Positions 44,330-56,699 of a stretch of DNA of 64,000 nt are shown one piece after another. Numbering within the stretch: the stretch's first letter is position 1; the number at the start of each line of letters is the position of its first letter. Made by a program: the position numbers and the translations under genes. The DNA comes from Nelumbo lutea. Lineage: Eukaryota > Streptophyta > Magnoliopsida > Proteales > Nelumbonaceae. The stretch covers positions 41,510,222-41,574,221 of the forward strand of contig JAKGHH010000002.1 in NCBI GenBank assembly GCA_022828595.1. The letters are read 5' to 3'. The notes below the pieces were generated by a model. It saw only the letters and a program-made list of their open reading frames with translations, was not told the DNA's origin and did no database searches.

Positions 44330-46452
44330 TTAACAATTTATTAAATGAATATAAAAAGATTTATAATTAGTGAATTCTGTCGGCAAATGGTCGATCCTAT
44401 CTCCAAGATGAAGCACTTCAAGTCTGTTGAGATACCCTATTTGGGATGGACATGTACGCAACCTTGTACACATTGCATATAACCCTCGAAGGCTTACAAG
44501 GAATGAAACAGAGGGCGGTAAATCATCTATATCAGTACCTGATATGTCTAGAACTCGAAACTTATGCATGCATGTGTTCAAAGAAATTTGCTTCAGCATT
44601 TCATTTCGTTGGAGCAACAATGTCAAGAGTGTCGGGTAGACAATTACCAAGGTTGTAATTGTGCATCAATGAGATTCTTCGTTTCTGTTTCCATTCCTCC
44701 ACATAAGGAGGTGTTCCTTAATAACCAATCTTGCTCTTACCAAGAACCTATCACCACTTTCTCCCTTATCACTATCAGAATTATCCGAGGAAAATGATGA
44801 TGTGATTTTCTAGATCGTCTCTAATCATGTACAGCATGCATCTTCACACATTTATTCTTGTCCCAATCCTCCGTTAACTCCAACAAAGAGGCATTGCAGA
44901 GCTCATCCACTATAGCATACCCTCTATTAATTGCATCGTCCAAGCTTTGCATTCCATCATCATTAATAAAACCCTCCCCAAACCAATAATATATCAATTC
45001 CTCAATTAAGATAAAATGATCTTCTGGAAATAATGCACAATATAAGAAGCAATTCTTCAGGTTTGCACTCCTTAACCGATCAAAACTGAACTTCAAAATC
45101 TTGAAGACGGACTCCTCCATATCATCAATAATCTCATACTTGTTCATTAAGTGCATTCTTCCACACGTGAGTATTCCATATCCCTTGCTTTCTCAATGAC
45201 CCACCGATTAGCTTATGGCAAGTGGTAAACCTTTGCACTTCTCAACTATTTTCTGGGAAATGCTTCGTACCTCTGGAGCATCCACAACTTCCATAACTAT
45301 TTCTCGAAACAGATCCCATGCTTCTTCCTCGGGCAAAACATCCACTTTGATATCTCCATCAGTCTCCATTTTATTGTTACAGAATTTTCGGGATCGAGTT
45401 GTTAATACTATCTTGGATCCATTTCTTCTGCTCTGTGTAGGGACGTACTCCTACATCTTCCAAGTCAGCTTTGTCCCACATATCATCCAAAATCAGCAAC
45501 CACTTCTTGCTTAACAATGTTTGTAGTATCCATCTTCTTGCAACGTAACTTCACCATCATGAGATTGTTCACCCTTACCCAGACTCATATTCAAATTCAA
45601 TCGTTGAGCAATTCGATCTTGTACCTTTCTCATATCCCCATCTTTGGACACTGTTACCCAAATAGTAATTTCGAACATGTCTTTTAATTTATTACTGGTA
45701 AATTGTGTAACATCTTGACTGTAGTAGTCTTACCCACCCCACCCATTCCCCATGCTCCAACCTTCCAGAATTTATCATCTTTGAGGCATCCCAATATCTT
45801 CTGTACAGTACACTCTGTTGAAGTAGTCCTAGTCCCACTTTTCACTAATGGTGCAAACATTGGCTCAATTATATTCTACGTGGGACTGGGAGTGCATTGA
45901 TTGCCATCCTTTCTTCAAACTTGCCTTCCTCTTGAAGCCTAGCAATCTCTTTTAACTGAGTTACTACACGCCTTAGCTTCCAAGCTGCACACGTTGCAAA
46001 ATATCAAACCGTACATTGGCTCAATTATATTCTACGTGGGACTGGGAGTGCATTGATTGCCATCCTTTCTTCAAACTTGCCTTCCTCTTGAAGCCTAGCA
46101 ATCTCTTTTAACTGAGTTACTACACGCCTTAGCTTCCAAGCTGCACACGTTGCAAAATATCAAACCGTCTAATAGGCTTATTGGATATCAACACGTAACA
46201 TCCCTTGCTTGTTTTCAAAAAGGTTGACATCTTCAATCCATTTTTTAACTTCACTCTTCAGTGATTCTGAAACGGCATATATTCCTCTATCACATTTTCA
46301 ACACGACTCTTCTTGTTTAAGAGACGTTGTTCTTCCATCTTGAGTTTTTGATAGTTTTCTTCAAGGTTGACCGCCTCATCGGATCTACACTTGAGAGGGC
46401 CAGACAATTTCTCCAATGCAAAATCCATTGATGTTTTTACTAGCTGCCACAA
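44330..46452 (-). pseudogene. CC-NB-LRR disease-resistance gene relic
   Basis: Reading the minus strand: coiled-coil start (46452-46258, with NLEENYQKLKMEEQRLLNKK), a 156-bp tandem duplication (46168-45857), the P-loop GMGGVGKTT (45749-45723), kinase-2 LLILDDMWD (about 45500), GLPLAISLIG (about 45230-45210), CFLYCALFPED (45051-45019), an MHD-like MHAVHD followed at once by a stop (44838-44821), and LRR sequence (RVLDISGTDIDDLPPSV, 44650-44330). The motifs identify an RPS2-like CNL intracellular immune receptor. They lie in several frames and the LRR is short, so the gene is broken. Confidence 0.88.
45857..46168. repeat. Perfect 156-bp tandem duplication
   Basis: 45857-46012 and 46013-46168 read identically by eye, both starting ACATTGGCTC and ending CAAACCGT. 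156 is a multiple of 3. It lies between the coiled-coil and P-loop parts of the NLR relic. Confidence 0.92.
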
Positions 46453-47275
46453 ATGTACATAAAAAACAAATGCAAATGCAAATTAATTAGAATCCACTCC
46501 CACGTACCTGTTGTTGGCCATGTAACTTAATTGTGAAGAATTTATTATTAACCAATCACGTACTTCAGTGTAATATATGAAGCACTACAGAGGAAGCACC
46601 AATAGGTGACAAGATGTGATTCCTAAATTTGCTTTGGAGATTAACACAAGGGTTCTTTATTCTTTCAACATATAAAATGTTGTAAACAAATGATATGAAC
46701 TTTTATCTGTGGGGAATAAAGTTGTATTCAGAGGGTGTTCATATATAGATAGGATATGGTCTTATAAGCAATTTGGCACTAGAATGGTTAAGAAGAAAAA
46801 TGCCATGCTTTATAATGAAAAACAAAACAAAGAATTTAGAAGATATTTAGTAGAGACCCTATTATTAATTATGTGTTATATCATTACTATTCTTAGACTC
46901 AGACTGGTTTGATCAGATAGGTTCACTACTACTCTAATGATGAAAGTTACCCTGTTCCAAAACCGGATTCTAATCCTTACCCAAAAAACTAACCGGCCCG
47001 GGTTCAAAAAGAGCTCTCTAAACAGTTTTTTTTATTCTTTTTGGGTAAATCTCTAAACAGTTGATAGGGTCAAAGCATTCACTAAGAAACAATTAAACAT
47101 GTCTCAATATGACACTTTCAAATCTTTTGATTTTTTTTCCAATTGTTTTCATATATTTATAATTTATTTGCAGTGCGTCAAGCAATTCGCCCTAATCAAT
47201 CATGACGTAACATAGTTCTCAAATATGAGCTATGACTAGCCAAAAAAATAATTGTTTTCAAATATGAGCAATTGT
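46453..47275. other. Intergenic, nothing recognised
   Basis: Upstream flank of the NLR relic; no gene or repeat identified. Confidence 0.45.
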
Positions 47276-47279
47276 ATCT

Positions 47280-49753
47280 AGAAATCATGCACCGGAAATC
47301 ATGAACAAGTTTAGGAACTTCTTCCCTGGAGTGCATAGGATAGACTCAAGTGTATCTGGAGAAATCATCAATGAAGGTGATAAAATATTTATAGCCACTC
47401 TCAGTTGGACTAGTAATGGGGCCCCAAATATCAAAATACACAATATGGTAAGGAAAATCAGCTCTTTTATTATGTAATGGAAAAGAAGTTCTACAATTCT
47501 TATTCAATTAACAAGTTTGACACTAAAACTCATCAGCAGACACAAAACACAAACAACTCTGGAAACAAATGTTTTAAAGACTCAAAAGACACATGACATA
47601 AACGATTGTGCCACAAAACAACTTGACTCTTATTTGTTTACTCAAAAACCCTAAAGCCGTAAGACCAGTTGCATTCTCTAGCACATAGACACCATCTACC
47701 ATGCTCTCTCTACCAATCATCTTCCTAGAGGCCAGATCTTGAAAAACACAAGAATGGGGAAGAAAGGTTATAGAGCAATTTAAAAAATGAGTAATACTAC
47801 TAATAGATAGCAAATTGATAGACAAATTTGGAACATAAAGTACATTGGAGAGGGGGAGGCCCAAAGGAAGAGATATTGTTCCTTGATCAGCTATGGAAGA
47901 GAAGGACCAATCAACTAGTCTCACTTTATCTCTACTAGAGAGAAGGGCATAAGACCAAAACAAATTTGACTTGCTAATCATATGCTTTAAAGCACCGGAA
48001 TAAATGATGCAAGGATATTCTAGAGCACTAAAGGGCACATGGAAAGAAGAGGTTGTGTTACCTAATATAGATGCAAAAGAAATTAAGGGGCTAAGTCTTG
48101 AATGTGTTTGTTGTAGTGACCTACCATACTACTCCAAATGGTCACGAGAGAAATTGAGAATATCTTCCTTGAGATCAAAACTAATAGGACAATCTTGGGA
48201 GGACTCTTGTGAGGCCAAGTTTGCGGTTGTCGATGTGTACTTCTAACTAGGCTTTCTGTTCTGTTCTTGTGCTGACTTCTTCACTAAGTCTTGTGCCCAT
48301 TTTGGTTTCCCAACAGGTCTTCCGGGTGAGCCTAGATTTTTGGCAATGTGTACACCACAACTTGTCTTTATCATCTACCCTTTTTTAACCATCCCCTTTC
48401 TTTCTAGAGCTAGTGCCACTCCTTATTTCCAAAGCAACTAACTCCCCCGCAGAAGCAGTCATAACCAACTATCTACTTTCCTTGGACTGGGTTTATATAT
48501 GGAATTAAGGCCTAACAGAAAAGCAAACACACACTATTGAGAAACCAACTGCTTGTAGGCCTTGGCATCTTTGTCACTTTCCCACTCAACATTTTGATAA
48601 TAGTCTAATTCTTTTCAAACTAAGGTTAGTGCTAAATAATATGAAGATAAGCTTCTCTCCCTATGTTTACATGTGGAGGACTCTGCTTGCAACTGATAGA
48701 TCCTAGCATAATGTCTCTACTCTGAATATGTCAACTTTGCATGTTCCCATATTTCACAGGTTGTTTCTGCCCACACAAAATTTTGCTTCATTAATGGTAA
48801 CATGGATGGAAACAGCCATGACATAATCATGCAATTCTCCTGATCCCACTCATCATGCTCAGTCATCCCTAACTTTGGTTCCTTCACTTTCCCATTAATG
48901 TGCTCGACCTTGCCTCTAGCAGTGATATATAGTCGCATCTCCTTAGACCATCTAAAGGAGTGATGATCATAAGAAAATTCATGGAATCATGATTGGTACT
49001 TAATCAACCATGACTGGAAGTAGTTCCAGATGTTGCAAAATCTTCGGAGGCTATAAGGAACAACTCTTAACACACTTAACAGATCTTATTTCTACAGTAG
49101 ACACAAAGAACAGGCAAACAAAAACAACCATGGTCCTGGAATCAGCCCTGTAAGCAATCAGATGTACAAGAAACCCATGCACAATCAGTTTTGTTGTATT
49201 TGCAGACCACATACAGGTCATACAGACCACTCACCAGCTTGTTTAAGCTGCATGATTACCAAGGAGTTACCACAGTTTGATCTCCTAACACAGTGAGGTC
49301 ACTCATGACCTACAGGGGTACATACCCCACTTCAATCTGGATCCCTGGGAGTCTAAAACCTCCTTTACACCATTCAGCCACCACACAACTGAACTGCTAT
49401 TGGTGTTTCTAGTTTCTACAAAGAACCAAGTTTAAAGAACCACAAAAAACTGTTCTAGCCCAGTCCAATTTGAGAAAAAAATACTTTCACAGTCCGAAAA
49501 GGTAAGATAGAACAGAGAAATTCATTCAGTCACTTTTGGTCACTCCAGAGCAAGTGCTTGTAGCCAATGGTGATGGAATGAGTTTCACATAAGATTTAAG
49601 AGAGAGAAATCAAAAGTAGAATATTCTGACCTGTACAGCTGTGTGATTGCTGTCTCTCTTAGTTTAATACCAGAAAAGGAAAAAAAAGGGCGAGAAACAG
49701 GACATAATCAATAATGGAGATTAGATTCCAACGTCCTACTCTGATACCATCTT
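47280..49753 (-). mobile_element. Ty1/copia element, 5' half only
   Basis: On the minus strand: primer-binding site TGGTATCAGAG (49749-49739), complementary to initiator tRNA-Met; gag sequence (MRLYITARGKVEHINGKV and EHDEWDQENCMIMSWL, 48938-48717); protease/pre-integrase region (48038-47574, IIYSGALKHMI in place of the usual DSGA, with Asp lost); and the start of the integrase core (WGPITSPTESGYKYF, about 47410). It stops near 47280 with no RT, RNase H or 3' LTR. Frames are broken. It is a truncated, inactive copy. Confidence 0.85.
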
Positions 49754-50430
49754 GTCTTGGTGCAGAAAGTAAAAGGAAGAAGAGGAGAGAAGTGAGAAAA
49801 ATGGAAGAGATGCAAAAATGGAAGAGAGAAGTTTTGCCTCACCCCTAGTCCATTTCTTTTGGGATTATACCAAGAATCCACCCCCCATCTCCTACCACCC
49901 CTGAACCCCACTCTTTGCACCACTGCCGTCCCCAAGAGTAGAAGTGTACACACGAGACCCTAACCAAGCCTTCCGCAGAGACCTCACTTCCGCCTCACCT
50001 CCTACACCTACCTCCTCTCAAAACAATGGTTATTTAAAATATACCAATCAATGGGTTTCAAATGTCACAACAGAATCACAACAATGAGTTCTCTAAGAAC
50101 CAGCATTCAGAGGTTTTGAAGGTCTTAGCACCTATAAAGCAAGTTTGAACTAAGATTACATGATACGTAAATAACAAAGTCACTCTCACATGACTTAAAA
50201 ACTCATTTATTCAAAATAAACTCATTACCTCATTAAGAAAAGTAAATATGATTTTTTTTCCCACTTGACAGTATAATGGTTTCAAAAATACCAAATACAC
50301 ACCAATAGTAAAATTAAGGAGATTCTGAAATTTCTAGAGTACCATAGATTTAGAACAAAATAACCTAGCATAACTATCCAAAATTGACCTTCTAGTCTTT
50401 ATTTTCTTGATTTCTTACTTTTTCCACAAG
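49754..50430 (-). other. Probable 5' LTR of the minus-strand copia element, then intergenic
   Basis: The LTR should start next to the primer-binding site, at TGTCTTGG on the plus strand (49753). The outer LTR border could not be fixed because no second LTR is present for comparison. The rest has no gene. Confidence 0.4.
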
Positions 50431-50436
50431 CCCTAA

Positions 50437-51467
50437 GGCTGCGTTTGGTTGGAGGGAAGGTTTTGATGGATGAGAAAGGGAAAATGGATGGAAAATTTTC
50501 ACGTTCCATTGTTTGGTTGCAAAAGGGAAAATAGTGGGAAAATCAACCCTAATAACAATTATTAATTAATTAGGTAATTAGTAATATTTTTATTATTTCA
50601 TATTTTACCAATAATAAATTATTTACTACTAATGTTTTATCAATAAATTTTATAACTATTTAACTATTTACTTAATTAGTTAATATTGGTAATTAGTTAA
50701 TTAATTATCAATTAAGAACTACTATTTTAATTTTTATTTAAAATTTTACTTTATTAATATTTATTGAGAACTAATTAATCACTTTTATTTTGTATAATTA
50801 TAATTTAACATCTATATTATCTATTTATTTTATTTAATCATTAACTAAATTAATAATAAAATAATTATTTGATTATTCATTAATTACTTAGTTAATTCAT
50901 TATTAATTGTTTTGTTGTTAATTATAGACTAATTAATAAAACTTTTTATTATTTAGCATTTTATTATTAACTATTAATTCTATCAAATTAATAATTAGCT
51001 AATTAATTATTAAGATTAATTAATATTTTCAATTTTATTAGTTTATATTATTAATATTTTATTCTATTAATGCTTATTAATTAATTAATTAATAATTTTA
51101 ATATTTTTAGTATTAATTATGAATAAATTATTAAACTATTTTTCAATGATTAATTATTTCTTTTAATTTATTTATTAATTATTTTTAATTAAATTATTTT
51201 ATTAATATGTTATTAAATAATTAATAATTTATTAATGGGTCATAGATCCAATATTAACTCTTAGAAATACAACAAGGAAGGTACTTTTTATTGTTAAACA
51301 AGTTTCCTCCTCCGTTCCCACCAAAATGGTGGGATTCCATATCCCAAGAATTGGGATCATAATTCCACCTTTTTCTCATCCCATCTCATGACATCCCACA
51401 AACCAAACCATGGGAAAGGAAGAATATTCCATTGTTTCCCTTCTCATCCCACAAACTAAACAGTGCC
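50437..51467. mobile_element. Harbinger-like non-autonomous element with AT-rich core, 1031 bp
   Basis: TAA on both sides (50434-50436 and 51468-51470). Ends GGCTGCGTTTGGTTGG and AACTAAACAGTGCC. Subterminal 100-150 bp at each end is GGGAA/TTCCC-rich and inverted (for example TTTTCCCATT-type words), while the central ~700 bp (50560-51230) is almost only A and T with TTAATTAATTA words. No transposase. Same architecture as 62027-63137. Confidence 0.82.
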
Positions 51468-51470
51468 TAA

Positions 51471-52256
51471 AGACCAGGTTACCTTCTAAATATTACTGTT
51501 TGTGTATGTGCATGTCTAAACACATGCAACCATAACGTTACTTTAAGAGGACATTGTTCACTCCATAGTGACTTACACAATCTCTTTGATTACCCTACAT
51601 TCAAACAAAAAAAAAAGTAAAAACTTTGCAAAACAGGAAAATAACATACCAAAGAAAAAACCCATAACAGCAAAAACTTGGCAAAACAGGCAATATAATC
51701 ATTTAAGTTACTTTTGAGATTCTTCACAGCTTGGTATTCAATGGACCACCACTGATATTTAGAAAAGAAACAGCTAAGGCATCATATCTACCTACTTGTT
51801 CTTTGGATCTTGTGCAACTAGAAACAACTCTTGCATTGAGGATGTTAATTATGGATCACAAAAAACAAAAGACAAGAAATAATAGGTCTTCTAAGTTCTA
51901 ACATGGGATGGCTCCAGCAAAACAAAACTAGATATAAATAGATGTGCCAATGAACTGGGGAATAGCATCAAGGCTAAGTCTAATCACCTTTTGCTCATAA
52001 GCAGCTTATAAAAAGACGGGGAAAGAATATGCAACAGTTGGAATCCCTGCATATGCACCCAATGTATTAACATTTCCAAGCATGAAGTATCCCACACAAA
52101 TGGTAATAGGGTACAGAACAGTGTAGAATTTCCTAAAAATTTCAGCAAGCATTTCACATCTTCAGTTTTCATAAGACACTAACCTTCATTTAAAATAGCC
52201 AAGATGAGACTTCATATACCAATGCATCAACACCATCAACAAATTCTGGAGGCTTC
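51471..52256. other. Intergenic, 3' flank of the PPR gene
   Basis: No gene seen; probably includes the PPR 3' UTR near 52256. Confidence 0.45.
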
Positions 52257-54146
52257 CTAGCAATCCTTTCTAGTTCTTGCTAAGCCATGTATCAAACACT
52301 TGAATGTCAAACTATTTGGCACAAAACCCAACTTCAAGAACCTATCCTGCAATTCCAATGATTTTGTTACATCACCTTTCTCACAATATTCTTGGATGAG
52401 TGTATTACAACTTTTTAGATCACAAAACTGAAATTCCTGAGCAAAGTAGCTTAGTAGTGACTCTGCTTTCTCAAGATCCCCTTCCTTGCAATATCCCATT
52501 ATTAAGGCCCTGCAAATAACAGAGTCGGGAAAAAGACCAATTTCAACCATCTCCCCCAACAAGGACTCTCCCTCGGTACTCTTGCATAATCTACACAAGC
52601 AACCTATAAGAGCCCTGTATGTATCCAAATCAGGTTTTATAGCCTTCTGGACCATCTCACCCTTCAACAACAATGCTTCGTCAAAATTATCACAGTTGCA
52701 ATAGGATCCAATAAGCAAATTGTAAACCCCCAAATTTGGTTCATAACCATCTGAAAAAGTTCTTCGCAAGAGAGACTTTGCCGCATTGGGCCGGTTATCC
52801 AAACATAAAGCAACTATAAGGTAGCTATACATATCATGAGGGATTGAAACTCCCAGTCTCTGAATTTCAGCAACCAAATTCAAAGAAGAAAGCAATCTAC
52901 CCATATTTGCATATCCTTCTACCAGTACCTGGCAAGTGAAACTATCAGGCAACAAACCATTCTGAATCATTTCATACAACAAAGACCTTGATTCTTTCAT
53001 ATTCCCTTCCTTGCAATAACCAGAAATAAGAGAATTATATGTAACAACATCTGGACTCAACCCTCTGTGAAGCATACGATGGAAGAGTTGATGAGCCTCC
53101 CTCACTTTTCCTTTCTTACAAAGAGCATTCATCAAGGAAGTATATGATACCAAATTCGGTGGCACACCCCTCCTATACATGATCTTATACAGATAGAAAG
53201 CATCTTCCAACATTCCCTTCTGGCAAAAGCTATCAATAAGCGTGTTATACGTCACAACATCAGGAATAAACCCTTTTTCCTCCATCTTATCCAAGAACTC
53301 ATTCACCTTACCCAGATCCCCATCCCTACACAACACATGGGTCAATATGTTAAATGTATACGCATTGGGAAATATTCCAATCGTTTCCATTTCTTGGTAG
53401 ATTTCCCAACATTGATCAAGATAATTTGACTTCAGCAAACCATTCAAAAGACAATTGCAAGCAGTGACATCAGGAGCAAATCCAATCTTTAGAGTCTCCT
53501 TGAAAGTTTTGAAGCCTTCTTCAACCCTACTGGCCTTGACATAAGCCTTGATGAGCATGTCAAAAACAAGCGGATCCCAATTGCAAACTTCACTGGACAA
53601 AACCAAATTTCGGAAGGCATCTTCACTTGGGTTAGCTAATTTTATCAGTTCAGAGAGAAAATGCATTGCTTGAATGAATTTCCGGGACCAGACCAATATA
53701 TGAATGATGATACAGTAGTTTTGAGCGGTTGGTTTGAGGTCCAGGTCACTTTTTACCCAATTAAAGAAATTGAGAGCAGTGAAGGGGTCAGATTGGCATC
53801 TCAATAATACCCTAGAAATCTCGTGGATACCCAAATACGCACGAATCCATTCAATGTCTTTTTGAACAGATGTGAGATGCCCGTTATCATCTTTCAGCTT
53901 TGAGCAGATGAAGTTAACAATATTATATGGATTATAAGGGCTCGGGAGTAAATAGTATAGAGGATTAGAGATGGACTTCGAATCTGTAAATGTCTGAAGA
54001 GAAGAAGAGGATGAGGAACCGAAATTTGATGCAAAAATGGAGTTACCGAGAGGTTTTAAAAATAGAGATGAGAAAGTTGATAAGTTGGTCAATTTTAAGA
54101 AGATTTTATTGTTGGAAGTGATTGACCGCAGAAACATCGAAGACAA
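52257..54146 (-). CDS. P-class pentatricopeptide repeat protein
   Basis: 629 residues in one uninterrupted exon, as is usual for PPR genes. The N-terminus (MSSMFLRSITSNNKIFLK, Ser-rich, few acids) looks like an organelle transit peptide. From about residue 195 there are 13 consecutive 35-residue P-type motifs, most ending in xP followed by D/N (for example DVVTYNTLIDSFCQKGMLED, NLVSYTSLMNALCKKGKVRE, DVVTYNSLISGYCKEGNMKE). There is no E, DYW or SMR domain. P-class PPRs bind organellar RNA and act in stability, processing or splicing; no target can be read from this sequence. It resembles the Arabidopsis At5g40400 type in length and N-terminus, from memory only. Intact and probably functional. 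A Mutator-like element starts 367 bp upstream. Confidence 0.95.
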   Translation of the reverse strand: MSSMFLRSITSNNKIFLKLTNLSTFSSLFLKPLGNSIFASNFGSSSSSSLQTFTDSKSISNPLYYLLPSPYNPYNIVNFICSKLKDDNGHLTSVQKDIEWIRAYLGIHEISRVLLRCQSDPFTALNFFNWVKSDLDLKPTAQNYCIIIHILVWSRKFIQAMHFLSELIKLANPSEDAFRNLVLSSEVCNWDPLVFDMLIKAYVKASRVEEGFKTFKETLKIGFAPDVTACNCLLNGLLKSNYLDQCWEIYQEMETIGIFPNAYTFNILTHVLCRDGDLGKVNEFLDKMEEKGFIPDVVTYNTLIDSFCQKGMLEDAFYLYKIMYRRGVPPNLVSYTSLMNALCKKGKVREAHQLFHRMLHRGLSPDVVTYNSLISGYCKEGNMKESRSLLYEMIQNGLLPDSFTCQVLVEGYANMGRLLSSLNLVAEIQRLGVSIPHDMYSYLIVALCLDNRPNAAKSLLRRTFSDGYEPNLGVYNLLIGSYCNCDNFDEALLLKGEMVQKAIKPDLDTYRALIGCLCRLCKSTEGESLLGEMVEIGLFPDSVICRALIMGYCKEGDLEKAESLLSYFAQEFQFCDLKSCNTLIQEYCEKGDVTKSLELQDRFLKLGFVPNSLTFKCLIHGLARTRKDC

Positions 54147-54503
54147 TCACAAATTGCATGCAATAAGGAGAGAGAAAGATTACGCTTACGAGTTAAGTGA
54201 CGCCGAGCGGCTGCAGAAATAGAAAATAAAGAAAGTTAGGGTTCTTCCGATAGAAAAAACTGAAAGGGGAAACACGGTCTGATTTGGCTGTTAACAAGAG
54301 AACTCACAGAATCTCTGACAATGGAGTCTGGTTCGGTTGTTGATAGGGGTGAATCAATGGAAGAATGGCCTCAATATAGTTTTAACGTCCAACTGAATTC
54401 AAACCTGTCAACTCTCGTTTGCTCTTGAACTCCATCTGTAAAACCCTCCTATTGACGCTGAAATAAAGCTTGGGTTCGTCACCAGACTCACCATGATGCT
54501 GCA
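54147..54503 (-). promoter_or_regulatory. 5' flank of the PPR gene
   Basis: The only unique sequence between the PPR start codon and the Mutator-like element. The open frame 54037-54222 on the plus strand is a shadow of the PPR N-terminus. No TATA box is asserted. Confidence 0.35.
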
Positions 54504-54512
54504 ATCAAAATT

Positions 54513-54674
54513 GAGAACGAATTCAGTGAACCCGTAGGGTCACGGTGAACGTGTGCCCTCCAATAGAAGGCGTGCACGTCATCTATTCGAATAGGTCTGA
54601 AGCCATTCTGTTATTCTTGTCTTCCCGTTAAACAGGTGAATATGATTCACCCGGTGAGAAAAAGATAAAAATAA
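54513..54674 (+). repeat. Left outer terminal inverted repeat of the Mutator-like element
   Basis: Aligns with the reverse complement of 61630-61793. Shared blocks include GTGAAC, GTGTrCCCTCC, ATAGrAGGC, ACCTATTC-like text, TTGTCTTyCCGTTAA and AGAAAAAAGAnAAAAAT. Confidence 0.82.
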
Positions 54675-54879
54675 ATAAATAATTCAGAATTCTCGTTTTT
54701 TATTAAGTAACTCTAGTTTTTCTCTTTTATTTTTTGGGTTTTTAGCAAATAAGGGCAACTTTTTGTCCTAAATGTCAATAAAAAATACTATTTTAATAAA
54801 ATAACTAAAATAAATTAATTTTTTTTGAAAAATATCAACGAAGGGCAATGATACTATTCATCATATTCCTCTTTCGCTC

Positions 54880-55334
54880 TGATTGTTTTTAATAGGTAGT
54901 TGGACAGTATACGTTGCCGGGTGCGGAGCTAGTGCGTGATAAATCGGTGACAAGCCAGGATGCGACGCGAAGCTAGTGCGATACAAACCAAGATGTGACG
55001 ACGATTAGAGTGACAAGCCAGTGCAGCTGCGATACAAGCCAAGATGCCCGAAATGTTCTGTCGTCATTCCGGATGGGAGCGAGGCAACAACTGTTACAGA
55101 GGCCGCCAGCTCACTAAGATGGGCGGAACAGCAATCGAGCATCGAAAGCTGAGCACATAAAAGACGTCACCGGGAGAACGCCGCCTGTGCCCTGCTCTGG
55201 CGGCCTCCTCGGGAGCAATTAAGCCCCTGGTGAGAGCTCTCAAGACCGGAACAGAACCACGAAGGAGAACGCCGCTTGTGCCCTGCTCCGCCTCTCACAT
55301 GAACAGTGTATTCGAAGTTCAGACAAGGGTGGCA
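54880..55334. other. GC-rich internal segment, left of the copia insertion
   Basis: Much more GC-rich than its surroundings. Contains GACAAGCCAG and GATACAAnCCAAGATG phrases repeated two or three times (54940-55045), and GAGAACGCCGCyTGTGCCCTGCTC repeated at 55171 and 55264 in slightly different form. Likely captured gene sequence, but no protein family is recognised. Its end, GTTCAGACAAGGGTGG, is matched by GTTCAGACAGGGGTGG at 60379, showing the copia element split a pre-existing repeat. Confidence 0.5.
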
Positions 55335-55512
55335 TGTAGAGAATTATTTAGTATTAATAGTCTGCTTTAGCTTAAACAGCTTCTTTCTCTCTTTCCTACT
55401 CTTACGTGTATAAAATGTAGCTTTATCTGTTGTATTTAATTAGTTACAAGTAATGAAGAATTTCTTCTTCTTCTTCTTCAATATTTTCTCTGATTTTCTT
55501 GCTTTTTGTTCA
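55335..55512 (+). repeat. 5' LTR of the copia element
   Basis: 178 bp, TGTAGAGAATTATTTAG to TTTTTGTTCA, with TG and CA ends. Contains TATAAAATG at about 55413, a probable TATA box, and a CTT-trinucleotide run. Lacks the segment from GAGTTAGTTAGG to TTTTCTCTCTTC that is present in the 3' LTR. Confidence 0.9.
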
Positions 55513-55581
55513 TGGTATCAGAGCCAAGATCCAAACTAGATCTTGAGCTTTCTTTTTTATCAAATTGATATTTGAAGAACG

Positions 55582-56555
55582 ATGGAGGATGATCTTGATG
55601 TTTCGATGACAAGAATAGGAGAAACACCAAACAATAATGGTGGAAATGTTATCAATGGCATTGGTACTGGAAAAGAAGCTAATGCTAGAAGTAATAATGG
55701 AGATCCTCTATTTTTACAAAATTCGGATCATCCAGGCATGATATTGGTGTCTAGTCCACTAACTGGAAACAACTATTTGACATGGAGTAGATCAATGAAG
55801 GTCGTGTTGGAGCTAAGGTGAAATTAGGTTTCATCAATGGAAGTTGCAAAGCACCAGAGCCTGATTCACCTACTTTTGAGCAATGGACAAGAGTGGACTA
55901 TATGGTAACTTCTTAGATACTAAACTCTATTTCTAAGGACGTTGTTAATGCTTTTCTATACTCTACATATGTTAGAGATCTTTGGCTAGAATTGGAAGAA
56001 AGGTTTAGAGATTCAAATGGACCTTTACAGTATCATTTGCAACGAGATAATAGTACAGTTAGTCAAGGAAATCTAGCTATGGTACAATATTATACCAAAC
56101 TGAAGAAATTTTGGGATGAATTGACATGTATCATGCCACTTCCTCAATGTATTTGTCAATGTACTTGTGGTGCAGCTAAGAGAATGTGTGACATTACTTC
56201 TTCCAATAGGTTGATGCAATTCTAAATGGGACTAAATGATTCTTTTGATCATATTAAGAATCAAATCCTACTAATGGATCCATTGTCTACTGTTAACAAG
56301 GCATATTCATTGGTGCTTAGGGTGGAAAAACAAAGAGATGTTCATATTGCTTTTACTGAAATTGTTGATGGAAATGCTATGCTTGCTAGATCACAGAGTT
56401 ACAAGAAAGATGAAACACGAAGAGGTGCTACTAGAAAACCACCAGGTTATGGTAGATCTGAATTACAGAAGCAAGATTATGACAAAACAGAATATAGACA
56501 CTGTGATCATTGCAATAGAGATGGTCATACAATGGAATCTTGTTTCATTGTATGA
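55582..56555 (+). pseudogene. Copia gag
   Basis: Gag sequence starts MEDDLDVSMTRIGE at 55582 and continues in frame to 55821 (NNYLTWSRSMKV), then in broken segments to the zinc knuckle CDHCNRDGHTMESC near 56500 (C-x2-C-x4-H-x4-C). At least two stops (55819 and 56223) and a frame change interrupt it. Confidence 0.88.
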
Positions 56556-56699
56556 CTACCCCGATTGGTACAAGGATCTGAGAGAACAAAAGGGAAACAC
56601 TCAAGGAAGAGGTAGAGAAGGCTTTTCAAGAATATTTATGACTACCCCAATTGGTACAAGATGGTCATACCTGGATATTTATGCAGATGCTTATGCAGG

